64,000 nt of DNA from Meconema thalassinum (lineage: Eukaryota; Arthropoda; Insecta; Orthoptera; Tettigoniidae), in the NCBI GenBank assembly GCA_946902985.2, contig OX336391.1, positions 144,649,074-144,713,073 on the forward strand, in the 5' to 3' direction. The position numbers and the translations under genes are program-made. Below, piece by piece: positions 10,899 through 21,302 of this stretch. The notes below the pieces were generated by a model, which saw only the letters and a program-made list of their open reading frames with translations, did no database searches and was not told where the DNA came from. Numbering within the stretch: the first letter of the stretch is position 1; every line of letters starts with the position of its first letter.

Positions 10899-11600
10899 GA
10901 GTCTGAGTCTGAGACTCTAGAGTCTGAGTCTCATCTTCAGAGTATGAGTCTGAAACTTCAGAGCCTGAGTCTGAGACTTCAGAGTCTGAAACTGAGACTT
11001 CTGAGTCTGAGTCTGAGACTTCAGAGTCTGAGTCTGAGACTTCAGAGTATGAGTCGGAGACTTCAGAGCCTGAGTCTGAGACTTCAGAGCATGAGTCTGA
11101 GACTTCTGAGTCTGAGTCTGAGACTTCTGAGTCTGAGACTTCAGAGTATGAGTCTGAGACTTCAGAGTCTGAGTCTGAGACTTCAGAGTCTGAGTCTGAG
11201 ACTTCAGTGTCTGAGTGTGAGACTTCGGTGTCTGAGTGTGAGACTTCAGAGTCTGAGTCTGAGACTTCAGAGTATGAGTCTGAGACTTCAGAGTCTGAGT
11301 CTGAGACTTCTGAGTTTGAGTCTGAGACTTCAGAGTATGAGTGTGGTACTTCAGAGTCTGAGTCCAAGTCCAAGTCCAAGTCCAAGTCCAAGTCCATGTC
11401 CGAGTCCGAGTCCGAGTCCGAGTCCAAGTTCGAGTCTGAGTCTGAGACTTCAGAGACTGAGTCTGAGACTTCAGAGTATGAGTCAGAGACTGAGTCCGAG
11501 TCTGAGGCTGAGTCCGAGTCCGAATCTGAGGCTGAGTCTGAGTCTGAGACTTCAGAGTCAGAGTCTGAGTCTGAGTCAGAGACTTCAGAGTCTGAGACTT
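10899..11600 (+). repeat. hexamer-derived minisatellite (GAGTCT / GAGACTTCA words)
   Basis: About 700 bp of GAGTCTGAGTCTGAGACTTC-type units of 6, 15 and 18 bp; all lengths are multiples of three. In one plus frame it reads SESETSE-like repeats, in another [11 protein letters not shown], and on the minus strand [12 protein letters not shown], so ORFs of 178-319 codons appear in several frames. A sub-block at 11361-11430 has switched to GAGTCC/AAGTCC words. It lies directly upstream of LINE-derived sequence. Confidence 0.9.
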
Positions 11601-11609
11601 GGAAAAATC

Positions 11610-11870
11610 CCTCAGGAAAATCATTTCAAATGCTTAGGAGAAATCATTCAACAATCTGGAATAAAATGGGGATGCAAACAAAGAGAGAATATATAAATTA
11701 CAAAAAGCCTATTGAATCACCTGAACACATAGGCTACAGCAAAACACCAATGTCTCGAAATGCAAAATTAAAACACTATAACACAGTGATTGAACCTGAA
11801 GTATTATACGCATCCGAGATCCTGTTGCAGGCAGAACACTAACTATATATTTAGAAAAACAAGAAAGAAG

Positions 11871-11924
<54 letters not shown>

Positions 11925-12093
11925 ACGAAAGAACGAAAGAAAGATCCTTAGTAAAATCTTTGGCGAGTGTGCCTTACTAAAAGGATATCTAACCATGCAT
12001 CCTCACTAAAAGTCAAGAGCAAATTAATAATCGAAATTGAAAATGATCCTCAAGAAATCAACATAACGCTCGAAGTTTTATAGGACAGGCCAG
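11610..12093 (+). pseudogene. LINE reverse-transcriptase fragment with internal GAAA expansion
   Basis: Across frameshifts, the plus strand reads '[13 protein letters not shown]' (11610-11660), then 'SRNAKLKHYNTVIEPEVLYA' (11755-11815). These match the LINE RT phrases FKYLGE-I-Q and -SRN-K--HYNTVI-PE-LYASE. The next LINE segment, normally a short lysine/arginine-rich stretch before a V/I-R-K-I motif, is occupied by a (GAAA)n microsatellite (about 11862-11944). LINE-like sequence resumes after it until the SINE insertion at 12094. Inactive. Confidence 0.7.
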
Positions 12094-12103
12094 CTTCAGA
12101 ACG

Positions 12104-13098
12104 GTGCTGCGACAACGTGGTCATGTAGCCCTGTGTTCTTTGGGTGTGTATAGAATCTGTCTGATAACCGGTGTTAATTGTCATGGCTGTATTAGAGTGT
12201 GTTATCTGTAATTCAGGTAAGGACTGCAGACGATCAATTTCAAGTAGTTCCTACTTTTGCTAACAAATGCTACCGTAAACGACACCTAGCTGCGAACTTG
12301 GCTACTAGATGCCACCGCAACCGGCACCTGGTGACGGACGTTGGAACTTAATTGAGAGTAAATCAAATCTAACCTACATTTATTTATTTATTTGTTCGTT
12401 CGTTCGTTCGTTCGTTCCTTCATTCATTCATTCATTCATTCATTCATTCATTCATTCATTTAGCGTATGGCTTTTAGTGCCGGGAGTGTCCGAGGATATA
12501 TTCAGCTCGCCAGAGGCTGCAACTGCTTCAAGTGGGTACTCATGGGGTGAGCTACAAGTTCCGTTCAATTTCAAGTAGTTCCAACTTTCGCTACCAGATG
12601 TCACTGACACCTAATGGTGAACGATGGAAATTTGATAGAGCGTTACAACGAAATCTAACCTACAAATTTAGCTTGACACATGTTTATTTAGTGGTAGGAT
12701 CTTACACATGCCATAAATCTATGACATGGGACGACCGGCTTACTTTCCCTCTGAAGTAAGGCATACTGAAGGATTTTCACGCTCTTAAAAAATCCGAAGA
12801 CTTCGGCCGGGTTTGAACTCGTAATCTTGGGCACAGCAGTTCAGCATGCTACCAACGATGGTACCGAAGCCGCTATCTAACCTAAAAATTTAGCTTCACA
12901 CAATTGTAGTTTGTGGAAGGTGCTTTTACATGCCATAAATCTATGTCATGCGCCCGGTGGCCTTACCACCCCTCCGATGGAAGGCGTACTGAGGGATGTT
13001 TAACGTTCTTAAAAACTCCGACTACAACGGCCAGTTTGGAACGCACGATCTTGGGCATAGAAGCTGAGCATTCTACCAACTACGCCACCGAAGCCGCC
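12104..13098 (-). mobile_element. composite SINE (A head, B tail), interrupted by a younger SINE-A
   Basis: A 10-bp TSD, CTTCAGAACG, lies at 12094-12103 and 13099-13108. Head side: 13098 down to 12885 (SINE-A type tRNA head, body). Tail side: 12366 down to 12104, ending in SINE-B tail sequence ('ACCACGTTGTCGCA' at the left edge). Because the TSD encloses A head plus B tail, the chimera was inserted as one unit of about 487 bp. A SINE-A sits inside it. Confidence 0.88.
12377..12874 (-). mobile_element. SINE-A nested inside the composite SINE
   Basis: Full head (B box at about 12810) and body with the 'GGAGTGTCCGAGG' landmark. A 10-bp TSD, ATCTAACCTA, lies at 12367-12376 and 12875-12884. The tail is an unusual mix of AAAT, AACG and AATG quadruplets (12378-12460), about 85 bp. 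Confidence 0.9.
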
Positions 13099-13205
13099 CT
13101 TCAGAACGTTGGTGAACAAACATCATTTTGCTGCAAACTCCCGGTTGAGAGTCACCACCTTATATACAGCTGTAGGAAAGAACAAGATGTTCAGTAAAAA
13201 ACATA

Positions 13206-13818
13206 TAGCCTACTTTCTCCTAAATGCATGCGCATTGTTATAACTTATGTTTTTTTTTTCAAGGCGTATAATTGAATGTTAGTTGTAGTAGCCTGTTGAA
13301 ATGCAACGTCTTATACGGATATTAAACATGAATATGAGGTGCCCTATGCTAGTGCTACCTCTGTACAAAAAGTCATTCAATTCGGTTTCACCGTGTTTGA
13401 ATTGATATTGGGAATCGATTTGCACACATACATGGCCGCCATCTGCAAACTATTGGGCCGATGACCTTGTAGTTTAGTCAAACGACGCCCGCCATATATG
13501 TATATGTTGCAAAATTTGGTAGAGATCTGATGATTAGATTAGTCGTAATTTGATTTAAGCTTTGAACATTTGGATGGCCGCCAATACGTATGTGGCAAGA
13601 TGGCGGCGTTATAAAACATGACACTGAGGTGCCCTTTGCTAGTGCTACCTCTGTGCCAAATTTCGTTCAATTCGGTTTCACCGTGTTCGAATTGATAGAG
13701 AGGACAGACATTCAGAGTACACACACTCACAGACACACACAGACAGACATACAATTTTTCGCCCTGTGTTGATCTCATAAGCCTATTTTCATTTTTTGCA
13801 AAAATCGAAAGTAGGCTA
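13206..13818 (-). mobile_element. second copy of the 293-bp-array element, contracted
   Basis: Inverse orientation to 7456-9293, with the same TAGCCTACTTTC / GAAAGTAGGCTA ends. It holds only about two partial 293-bp units (ACCGTGTTCGAATTGAT words at about 13387 and 13679), including 'AAGATGGCGGCG', plus the CA/AG microsatellite at 13718-13750. Array copy number is therefore variable between copies. Confidence 0.85.
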
Positions 13819-13819
13819 A

Positions 13820-14720
13820 AAATTCATAGTGAGTTATTGAAGAGATTTTGGGAAGATAAGAAAGCAAACTCATCATGTGTTAAATAGATTCAATCGCGTT
13901 CTTTAGTTTGGCTCAATAATAACAATCGAATGATTTCAGCTACCGTGGATAATCTGAGTTGGAACTATTGAAACGAGTTACTCTACAATTTCGACTTTCC
14001 AAACATTACCATCTGGTAGTGAAAACTGGACGAGCAGAGGCTGAGATTTAATTAAGCTTGTACGGCAGTCACCTAAGATGATACGAGCGATATTTTAGGA
14101 ACCGATACGTTCAACTGATAGTGCCATCGAATTTTTGCCCCCATATTTCACTGCCGGGAATGGAAAACGCGATCATGAGACACTAGTACTAACACATCCA
14201 GGTAGCTTGTTTACTGTAATTGTAAGTGTAGATGCCATGGGACTTGAAGTAAAATAAAATTCCAACATTTACCTGGAGACAGTGTTAACAATCACCAATA
14301 TTTTTCTCGTGTCAGAAACATGCATGTATTTGTATACAGTTACAAGCATAAGGACATTTGATCACTGTAAGTGTATTCTCGGAGGCAGACGTGGTCTTAT
14401 TATTGGAATAATGTTCTATATTGATTTTCCAGTCAGAGAAATTAATTCTGAAGCAGCCTGATAACAATTCATTTGATACCAAAGTAAATGCATTCATGAT
14501 TTCTTTGTAATATCTAAGGTACATTTAAACCACAAATGTTGAAAATAAATCAAATTAGGAAGTGAGGTGGTCTTGTCACTAAATAGCTCAAAAATATTGA
14601 AGCTATTACTGGATTTTAAATGTTTAGTAAAAAAATGTAATATTTTTACAATAAAACGCTCAAATATGTAATTTTCCAGAAAGAAGCAATAATAATTAAA
14701 CAATATTAAAACTCATCATT
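13820..14720. other. no feature recognised
   Basis: AT-rich stretch. The two minus ORFs of 69-70 codons show no known motif. Confidence 0.4.
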
Positions 14721-14723
14721 TTT

Positions 14724-15344
14724 TCTAGGTTTGTGCTGTGCCTTGTGTGGGGTTTCGTGTAGGACACCAAGCAGGCTCATCTGCGGGCTCTTGGTATCCC
14801 CGCCCAGAACCCCACAGGAGCAGTGAACTGCGCGCTCCCTCCCTTTTTAGGAAGCGCACCAGTGCCTCTTTACTGCGAGAACTAAAATCTCAAGCAGCCT
14901 TAACCTCCCTATGAAGGCTTGCAAAAAGCTGGTATATTTGCTTTCACGGCCAGTGAATTAAAACTCAGCACCAACAAAGACAAGTCATAAACCTAGAAAA
15001 AATGCTGAGTTTTAATTCACTGGCCGTGAAAGCCAATATACCAATTAAACAATATATTTATAACTCATCAATTTTTCACTGGCCGTAAAAGCCAATATAC
15101 CATCATTTTGGAAGCCTTAATAGGGAGGTTAAGGCTGCTTGAGGTTTTAGCTCTCGCAGTAAAGATGCACAGGTGCGCTTCCTAAAAAGGAAGGTAGCGC
15201 GCAGGTCGCTACTCCTGTGGGGGTTCGGGCACGGACATCAAGAGCCCGCTGATGAGCCAGCTTGGTGTTCCTAGGTGAAAACACACACATAAACATAGAA
15301 AAATTGCTGAGTTCTATTCACTGGCAGTGAAAGCCAATATACCA
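14724..15344. mobile_element. fold-back (inverted-repeat) element
   Basis: Two ~210-260-bp arms (about 14727-14985 and 15070-15300) are reverse complements with point differences; they share the 'CTCGCAGTAAAG' and 'AAGGCTGCTTGAG' words. The terminal phrase 'TTCACTGGCCGTGAAAGCC' appears four times (once inverted near 14955, then about 15018, 15085 and 15320). Related ends occur at 28170-28200 and 61773-61785. Confidence 0.75.
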
Positions 15345-15557
15345 TCTATATATTTATAGATTGTAGAGGAAGAAGTGTGATAATTTTTCACAAAGTAATG
15401 GGGCAGAAATAACTCATTTGGTTCAGAATAATTGCATAAATATTACTGTAAATATTGTAATGTTATACTCATCAGTAATTAAAATTAATTTAATTAATTT
15501 ACATTCTTAATACAGTTGCAAATACAGTACAGTAGTTAATGAATTGGAAAATATTAT

Positions 15558-15860
15558 TTTAATTGTAAGAATTTGGCAACGTCCGTAGATCATCTTCTGT
15601 GCAGGATATTGGACACAGTCGAAAGCGGAGCATGTGTTTTATGGTCTGTTCCCCTCCAAGTGTCACTTGGTGTCCTTGGTGTAGCCCGATCTTTGCCAGA
15701 TTAACCCTGTATCTGCCAAATACTGACAACCTATTCGGAGAGATCCATTTAGCCACCTCTTGTTATAGCCACGTGGTAAAGTTTCGGATACTCTCTTTCA
15801 GCCAAAGGGAAGGGGAGCTTTAACTTTGCATAACTGTAACCTTACTCTTCCATCGGTGAT
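15558..15860 (-). pseudogene. LINE C-terminal fragment
   Basis: The minus ORF reads 'YRVNLAKIGLHQGHQV', 'GGEQTIKHMLRFRLCPIS' and 'CTEDDLRTLPN'. This matches the C-terminal C...H...C tail of LINE ORF2 proteins (consensus style QT--HLL-CPL-P--CT-EDL). No RT domain is left. Confidence 0.65.
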
Positions 15861-16079
15861 AGTGGATTTATATCCCCGAAGGAAACTAAACTCAGGATGA
15901 TTCCTGACAGCGCTGGTATTATCTATGATTTCTACCTTGGAGTATTTGGCGAAGTGCCAAAACTCAGGAAGATGGAAGTTAGTAGATAGACGTGGTAAAG
16001 GTTTGTAAAAGTTTAGTAAAATGAAGGATGGCATTGAATAGGAATGAAATAGGCTACTTAGCACAAGTAAAAATATTTA

Positions 16080-16320
16080 GTTAATTACATTAATGTTATG
16101 TTATGCATTTTACGTCCCTTTTAATTACTGAGGCCCTTAGTGATGCCGGGGAGACGGAATTTTGCTCCGAAGGTGATCTTTAACTCGCCAGCGAATCTAC
16201 TGGCACGGCTCACTTGCCGTTGCGCACACTCAGATGGCAACTGACTTATGATCCTGCAACCCAGAGCACAGCAGGCGAGAACGTTATTGCGGTATCACAT
16301 GCCAGTCAGTTATTAAATAC
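16080..16320 (-). mobile_element. SINE-D copy
   Basis: 'TTTTACGTCCC' 3' end at left, then GATGCCGGGGAGACGG body, and decayed tRNA-like head words near 16245-16300 on the minus strand. Same family as 18310-18601. Confidence 0.7.
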
Positions 16321-16324
16321 CTTA

Positions 16325-17150
16325 TAAAATTATTAAATTGCTTTACATAAAATATGGTACAGAAAGAACTGCCAAAGGCATTAGAATTTAATGCACAATA
16401 CAGTAGGTCAAAACGATTATTCAATTATTGCAATATGCTATTCTTTTACCTTTGCAGTCGTGGTACACAGCTACACTGGCGAAAGATCCTTTATGTATTC
16501 CTAACATGATCTTCCATTTGTCATTTTACTTATAGTCGTTCTACAAGCATTTCAAGTTTCTAAAAATCACTTTTAACATGTCTGTAATTGTTCATTCTGA
16601 CCTGTTTCATTGAAAGGGACTGTACCGTTGGGTGTTGTAGGTCACGACTATTTCCATCCTGAATGGTAGTGCCTCAAGAAGAACAATGGGATGAATCAGT
16701 CACAGTTATTACTGTCCTTCTTTAGCATATAACAACATTCCTGGCTTGTTCAAACTCCGACATTTCAATTGTGTTTCCCTACCCTTTTGTCTTAGTTAAA
16801 ACGATAGAAGCGTTTTGCCTTAATTGGATTTGATGAATATTTGTTCTGTTTGTTCTGGGGAATTATTTGAATTAGAACAGGAAGATAATAGCCTATTATT
16901 ATGAACGGCAGACCACCCCTTACTTTATTCTATCGCTCGGTGACAAAGATTTAGTGATACTTTCGAAAGCTAATTGGCCTTTAGAAAATTCCGTCATCCA
17001 TTAGAAGTACAGGATCGATTCTCGGCTGTGATATGAATAATTTCAGTCTAATTGATGTTACCTCTCTTCAGTCGTTCGACACACCATAATTCCAATTACT
17101 GAAACATACGAAAAATAACCTGAAAAAATTACATGTGATTAAAATATATA
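16325..17150. other. no feature recognised
   Basis: AT-rich DNA without repeat or coding signals that I can identify. Confidence 0.4.
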
Positions 17151-17154
17151 TATA

Positions 17155-17375
17155 ATAATAATAATAATAATGTTATTGTCCCTTTTAGAGACGCCAGGGT
17201 GCCGGAATTTTACCATGGAGGGGATATTTAACGTGCCAGTAAATTTACTGACAAGACTCCCTTGCATTTTCACACCTTCAAATGCCAACTGGCTTCACCA
17301 GGATTCTATCCTACAATCTTGGAAGCAGCAGGCGAGAATTTTACCGCTGAGCCACACAGCCCGCCATTCTATGGA
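17155..17375 (-). mobile_element. SINE-D copy
   Basis: (ATA)n 3' tail at 17150-17170, 'GAGACGCCAGGGTGCCGG' body, and tRNA-like head (GGATTCTATCC decayed B box; 'GAGCCACACAGCC') ending near 17372. Confidence 0.8.
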
Positions 17376-17389
17376 CTACAGAAGAGGAA

Positions 17390-17590
17390 GAAAACTAAAG
17401 GATGACATGTTTCGCTCGTCAAATCAGCATCATCAGATCCAAGTATACAAGACAAATTAGCTGTACAAAACACTACCAAACCAACAATGATACCCACTAA
17501 TGGTCTCTTCCCTCCAAAAATAAAAACCCGTCAAAAATATAGGAAGTGTGGCAAATATCCTACTGATAAATAGTCTACTAAAGCAATCAG
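17390..17590 (-). repeat. copy 1 of the hammerhead-bearing repeat family
   Basis: The segment is homologous to 56145-56345 (shared words 'GACATGTTTCGCTCGTCAA', 'ACAAGACAAAT' and 'AAAACACT-CCAAACC'). Both are in minus orientation. The hammerhead-like core lies at 17400-17440. Confidence 0.7.
17400..17440 (-). ncRNA. hammerhead-ribozyme-like motif
   Basis: Minus strand, in order: GGAU (stem I), CUGAUGA (core), a 16-nt stem II region containing GCU/AGC pairs, GAAA (core), CAUG (minimal stem III), UC (cleavage-site UH), AUCC (pairs with GGAU, 4 bp). All core nucleotides of a type I hammerhead are present and in order. Weak points: an extra U after CUGAUGA, and a stem III so short that cleavage would probably need a dimer. 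Activity is inferred, not shown. Confidence 0.5.
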
Positions 17591-17597
17591 CATCCGT

Positions 17598-17890
17598 TCT
17601 CCCAGGGGCTCACATCTAGTGGGACGTGGGTTGGCGACCACGGAACCCCAGCTGAGTCCGGCATTGCTTTCACTTAATTGTGCCGGGCTCCTCTCTGTCT
17701 TCTTTCCTGTCGACCTCACTTGGTCAACTCTTGTTCTTTTCCGACCCCGATGGTATTTGGGTATCCGAGGCCTAGAGAGTCTTTCACTTTCCCGCCTTAA
17801 TTGGCCCTTGTCTCATCTTTCCTGATCCCTCCTTCTTCGAGGAGTCAGACCTCTTGTTTTCTTTTCATTATATTTCCTTTTCTCTTTAAG
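17598..17890 (+). mobile_element. SINE-H-like repeat fragment
   Basis: 'AGGGGCTCACATCTAGTGGG' followed by a pyrimidine-rich body ('TTGGTCAACTCTTGTTC', 'CCGACCCCGATGGTATTTGG'). It reads like a known class of dispersed insect SINE, recalled from memory only. No TSD resolved. Confidence 0.5.
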
Positions 17891-17934
17891 ATTCCCGCAC
17901 TGTTTTTGTTAATTGGCTCCCTGTGTATCTAAAT

Positions 17935-18526
17935 TCCCTTTAGCGATTTTTTTTGCATCTTCACTCCATATTGTATTTTCAATCTACGTTGCATTTTGTG
18001 AGTCTTTTCGATCAAAATTGCATTTTGCGAGTGTTTTCAATTTCAATCGCATTTTGTAAGGATTGAAAATCTAAATTGCTTTTTAGTAAGTCTTTCAATA
18101 TAGGAGATGGGACTTTTGTGAGTATTTTTAATTTCAATTGCATTTTATAAGTATTTTCAACCTAAACCGCTTTTTGCAAGTGTTATCAATCTAAATTGCA
18201 TTTTGTATGGTGGGCATTTTGTAATAATTTTGATTCTCAATTGCATTTTGTGGGTATTTTGAACCTAAATTACATTTTGTAAGTATTTTCAATCTAAATA
18301 GCATTTTGTGGCTGGCTGCGTGGCTCAGGGGTAACGTTCTCGCTTGCTGGGCCCAAGGTTGCAGGTTCGTATCCTGGCGCAGTCAGCTGGCATTTGAGGG
18401 TGCGCAAATGCGAGGGAGCCGTCTCCGTAGATTTACTGGCACGTTAAAGATCTCCTTCGGGGCAAAATTTCGGCACCCCGGCGTCTCTAAAAGCCAGTGT
18501 AGTTAAAGGGGACGTAAAACCAATAA

Positions 18527-18601
<75 letters not shown>

Positions 18602-18930
18602 GCATTTTGTAAGTATTGTCCATCCAATTGAGTAGTTTGAATCTACCGTACATTGTGTAAGCATTTTCAATTTCAATTGCATTTTGTAAGCATTTTGAGG
18701 ATTTTGGATCTGAAATGGGAGTTTTTCTATCTGAATTGCATTGTGTGTTTTCAATTTCAATTGCATTTTGTAAGTATTTCGACTCTATATTGCATTTTGT
18801 ACGTATTTTGAACCTAAACTACATTTTGTGCGTATTCCTTTTATGAGTATTTTCCTTCTAAATTCCCTCTTGTGAGTATTAGGCTACCACTCTCCATTTT
18901 GTGAGTAGTTTCAATCTGAGTTCCAAAAGT
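17935..18930 (+). repeat. degenerate minisatellite, ~29-35-bp unit (GCATTTTGT words)
   Basis: The phrase 'AATTGCATTTTGTAAGTATT' recurs more than 20 times with length drift. A SINE-D insertion at 18310-18601 splits the array. Confidence 0.9.
18310..18601 (+). mobile_element. SINE-D, full length
   Basis: tRNA-like head ('GGCTGCGTGGCTCAGGGG' A-box region; GCAGGTTCGTATCC B box), body 'AAAGATCTCCTTCGGGG', and a 75-bp (ATT)n tail (about 18527-18601). A 9-bp TSD, GCATTTTGT, at 18301-18309 and 18602-18610 lies inside the minisatellite. The tail yields spurious poly-Asn/poly-Ile ORFs on the minus strand. Confidence 0.9.
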
Positions 18931-18992
18931 AAGTATTTTCCGTCTCACTTGATTTTCGTTCTGATTTCCATTTCATTGTCATTTTCGCTATC

Positions 18993-19072
18993 ACCCAGAC
19001 CATTAGGGGCCGATAACCTAGATGTTAGGCCCCTTAAAACAACAATTATCATCATCATCATCATCATCAAGC
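18993..19072 (+). mobile_element. SINE-G 3' fragment
   Basis: 'AGGGGCCGATAACCTAGATG' followed by 'GGCCCCTTAAAACAACAA' and an (ATC)n tail. Same 3' end as 20833-20883. Head missing. Confidence 0.75.
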
Positions 19073-19229
19073 CCATGCTTCACCTACCTCTCGCCCTGGT
19101 AAGAACAATTCGGGTACCTTCGGTCAAATCAGCTACGTCCTTGATTGCACCGGCAACACTCACAGCTCTCAATTGGACACCTCTGTATTAGGATTCCATA
19201 ATTCGGTATCATCTACAGTGACAAAGTGT

Positions 19230-19420
19230 GTAGGAACGTTTTCTTGTTATGGTGTTTGAAGCCATTTTCAGTGTATCCTTAGTAAACGAAAGTTTGATAC
19301 TCAGACGATTGTATCCAAATGAGATGGGTTATTCCTTAATCCTGAAAAAAGATTACAAGACATTAATAAATACACTTGGATGAGCAGTTTCGATCGTCAA
19401 GCGTAGGCTACACATTTTTT
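19230..19420 (-). repeat. decayed copy of the hammerhead-bearing repeat family
   Basis: The minus strand contains GACGATCGAAACTGCTCATCC (about 19385-19405), then 'CAGGATTAAGGAATAACCC' and 'ACTTTCGTTTACTAAGG', collinear with 24890-25075 and with the partial plus copy at 20036-20115. The CUGAUGA half is lost. Confidence 0.6.
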
Positions 19421-19439
19421 ATGTCTGAATGTGTGGGTG

Positions 19440-19700
19440 AAAATATTTTCAATTCCACTTCATTAGTTGCGGTATTATTTGAGATAGTTCAACTCGTCAA
19501 TATTTGTTAGTTATAGTCCATGTGATGTTTTGTTAAAATACGGAAAGTTCTGATTGACCTCCAAACTTGCTTGTTTAGAGTGAATATGTGATTGTAGTTA
19601 AATGGTCAATTCAGGATGTATTGTGCAGGTTACTTATCTGATTGAGCCTTGCGTGTCCTAGTGAGAGCAGTTGTCTTCGTCACTATCTACACTCAACTGA
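19440..19700 (+). repeat. repeat shared with 22890-23140
   Basis: 'GACCTCCAAACTTGCTTG' and 'GTGCAGGTTACTTATCTG' match 22893-23000. 19490-19545 matches the reverse complement of 23075-23140, i.e. the family has inverted ends. Confidence 0.6.
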
Positions 19701-20820
19701 TGGAGCTTCCTGTGGAGTATTTCCCCTCTCACATACCTAACTTCCTGTGTTCGTCGTACAAATTTAACGGTATGTGGCGAGTCTAGTCTCCCAAATGTGG
19801 TGTATGTTACTGTATTCAGGATAATTTTCATCTATTAATGACCTGGTTTTAATTCTCAACACGCGTAAGCTAATAGCCATATAAGCACTGCCCGGTATAA
19901 TGAGAATGTCCCGGCACCATTAATACTGCCGTTAATACTGGCCTCGGTTTATTGAAGATAAAGATAAATCGTGTATCCTGATCCAATAACATATTTCCCT
20001 TATTAATCCCTTATCTAGCTTGTAATTTATTTTTCATGATTAAGGAATAACCCATATTATATGGGTACAATCGTGTTGGCCGATTGAAAAGCATCAAACT
20101 TTCGTAAACGTTTGCTTGCTTTAACATTTCCAGACACATGCCATAGGATATAGACTTGTTGTCTTCGAAGTTGATTAGTTTATCACTATTATAACAAGAA
20201 ATATTACGTATTTTTCACAAATGCAACATTAAAAAAAAAACAGTTTTTGAATGAGGACACATTTTTTCTCAGCTAATCCTAATCTCTACATGGTATGAAA
20301 AGTCTCCGGTTCTTGGATGTAACGGGTAATCTCGAGATCCACTGGATGGATTTTGATGCGGTTTTCACCAGTCTGTAAAGGATTTCTCGAGGAAGCTTTC
20401 TGTAGAAAAACATTCATTTATAATCAAAGGAAGCCGAGCAGTAACGATTTCAGTGAATCGAGTCTAAGAAAAACCGGCCGTCCGTGTGCCTCTTAAGCTT
20501 AGGCCTGCTATGTGTGTAAGAATTATAAAACATGAAAAGATCTACAAAAAGAAAGTCCGCGACAGCATATCTGTACCTTCAATACATCGCCCACTGAAAG
20601 TGATTTTACGTTTTCATTTCGTCCAATAATCTCCATTTAGTGGAAATTTAAATGACTACCTTCGGAGTGAGTTTAAGAGCAAGCGAGCCTATCACCCCAG
20701 CTTCGGCCAGCATCGAACTATCGAGTCGTGTCGAGTTAAGACTTCAGAGAAGAGTATATATGTTTTCAGTTTCGCTGTTCACCTCGGCAATTCTGAATTG
20801 TGCCTGGTACCTGCCGTCCA
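19701..20820. other. no gene; contains a partial HHR-family copy
   Basis: 20036-20115 is the post-hammerhead part of that family ('GATTAAGGAATAACCCAT', 'AAGCATCAAACTTTCG'). The rest shows nothing recognisable. Confidence 0.45.
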
Positions 20821-20832
20821 TGCGCCTTTTAA

Positions 20833-20883
20833 TGATGATGATAATTGTTGTTTTAAGGGGCCTAACATCTAGGTTATCGGCCC
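20833..20883 (-). mobile_element. 51-bp SINE-G 3' end insertion
   Basis: A 12-bp TSD, TGCGCCTTTTAA, lies at 20821-20832 and 20884-20895. The insert is only the last ~51 nt of SINE-G with its (ATC)n tail next to the left TSD. It shows that 3'-end-only copies integrate by target-primed reverse transcription. Confidence 0.85.
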
Positions 20884-20895
20884 TGCGCCTTTTAA

Positions 20896-21302
20896 GCTTT
20901 AACCGATAAATATACCGGGTGAAGCCGAGATGGGTTGCTAGTTTAATGATATTTAATTTCAATAATAATACTAATATAATTATGAAATGAATTTAATTGA
21001 ATTAATTTAATTCGAAATCTTATTGAGGTTGAAAGGAGAGTTAAAACCTGACGTATTGATGTTTGAACTTGTACAAAAACACAATTCTCAGTAATTGAGT
21101 AAATTGAGTTTTATATTACGATTAGACACGCGTGCCATGGCCCATTTAGTAAACTTTGTTCGCATATTTATGCATGGAACATGAAAAAAACATATATTTT
21201 ATTGAAGTTGAAGAATTTAGCTTTCATCTGGGAGCAGAGCAGTGATTATTTCTTCCAAATACGCCATTCCAAACGAATATGAATACCTTACAGAGAAACA
21301 CA
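20896..21302. other. no feature recognised
   Basis: AT-rich; nothing identifiable. Confidence 0.4.

Noticed and set aside
18444..18766. Poly-asparagine and poly-isoleucine ORFs
   Set aside because: They come from the (ATT)n tail of a SINE-D.
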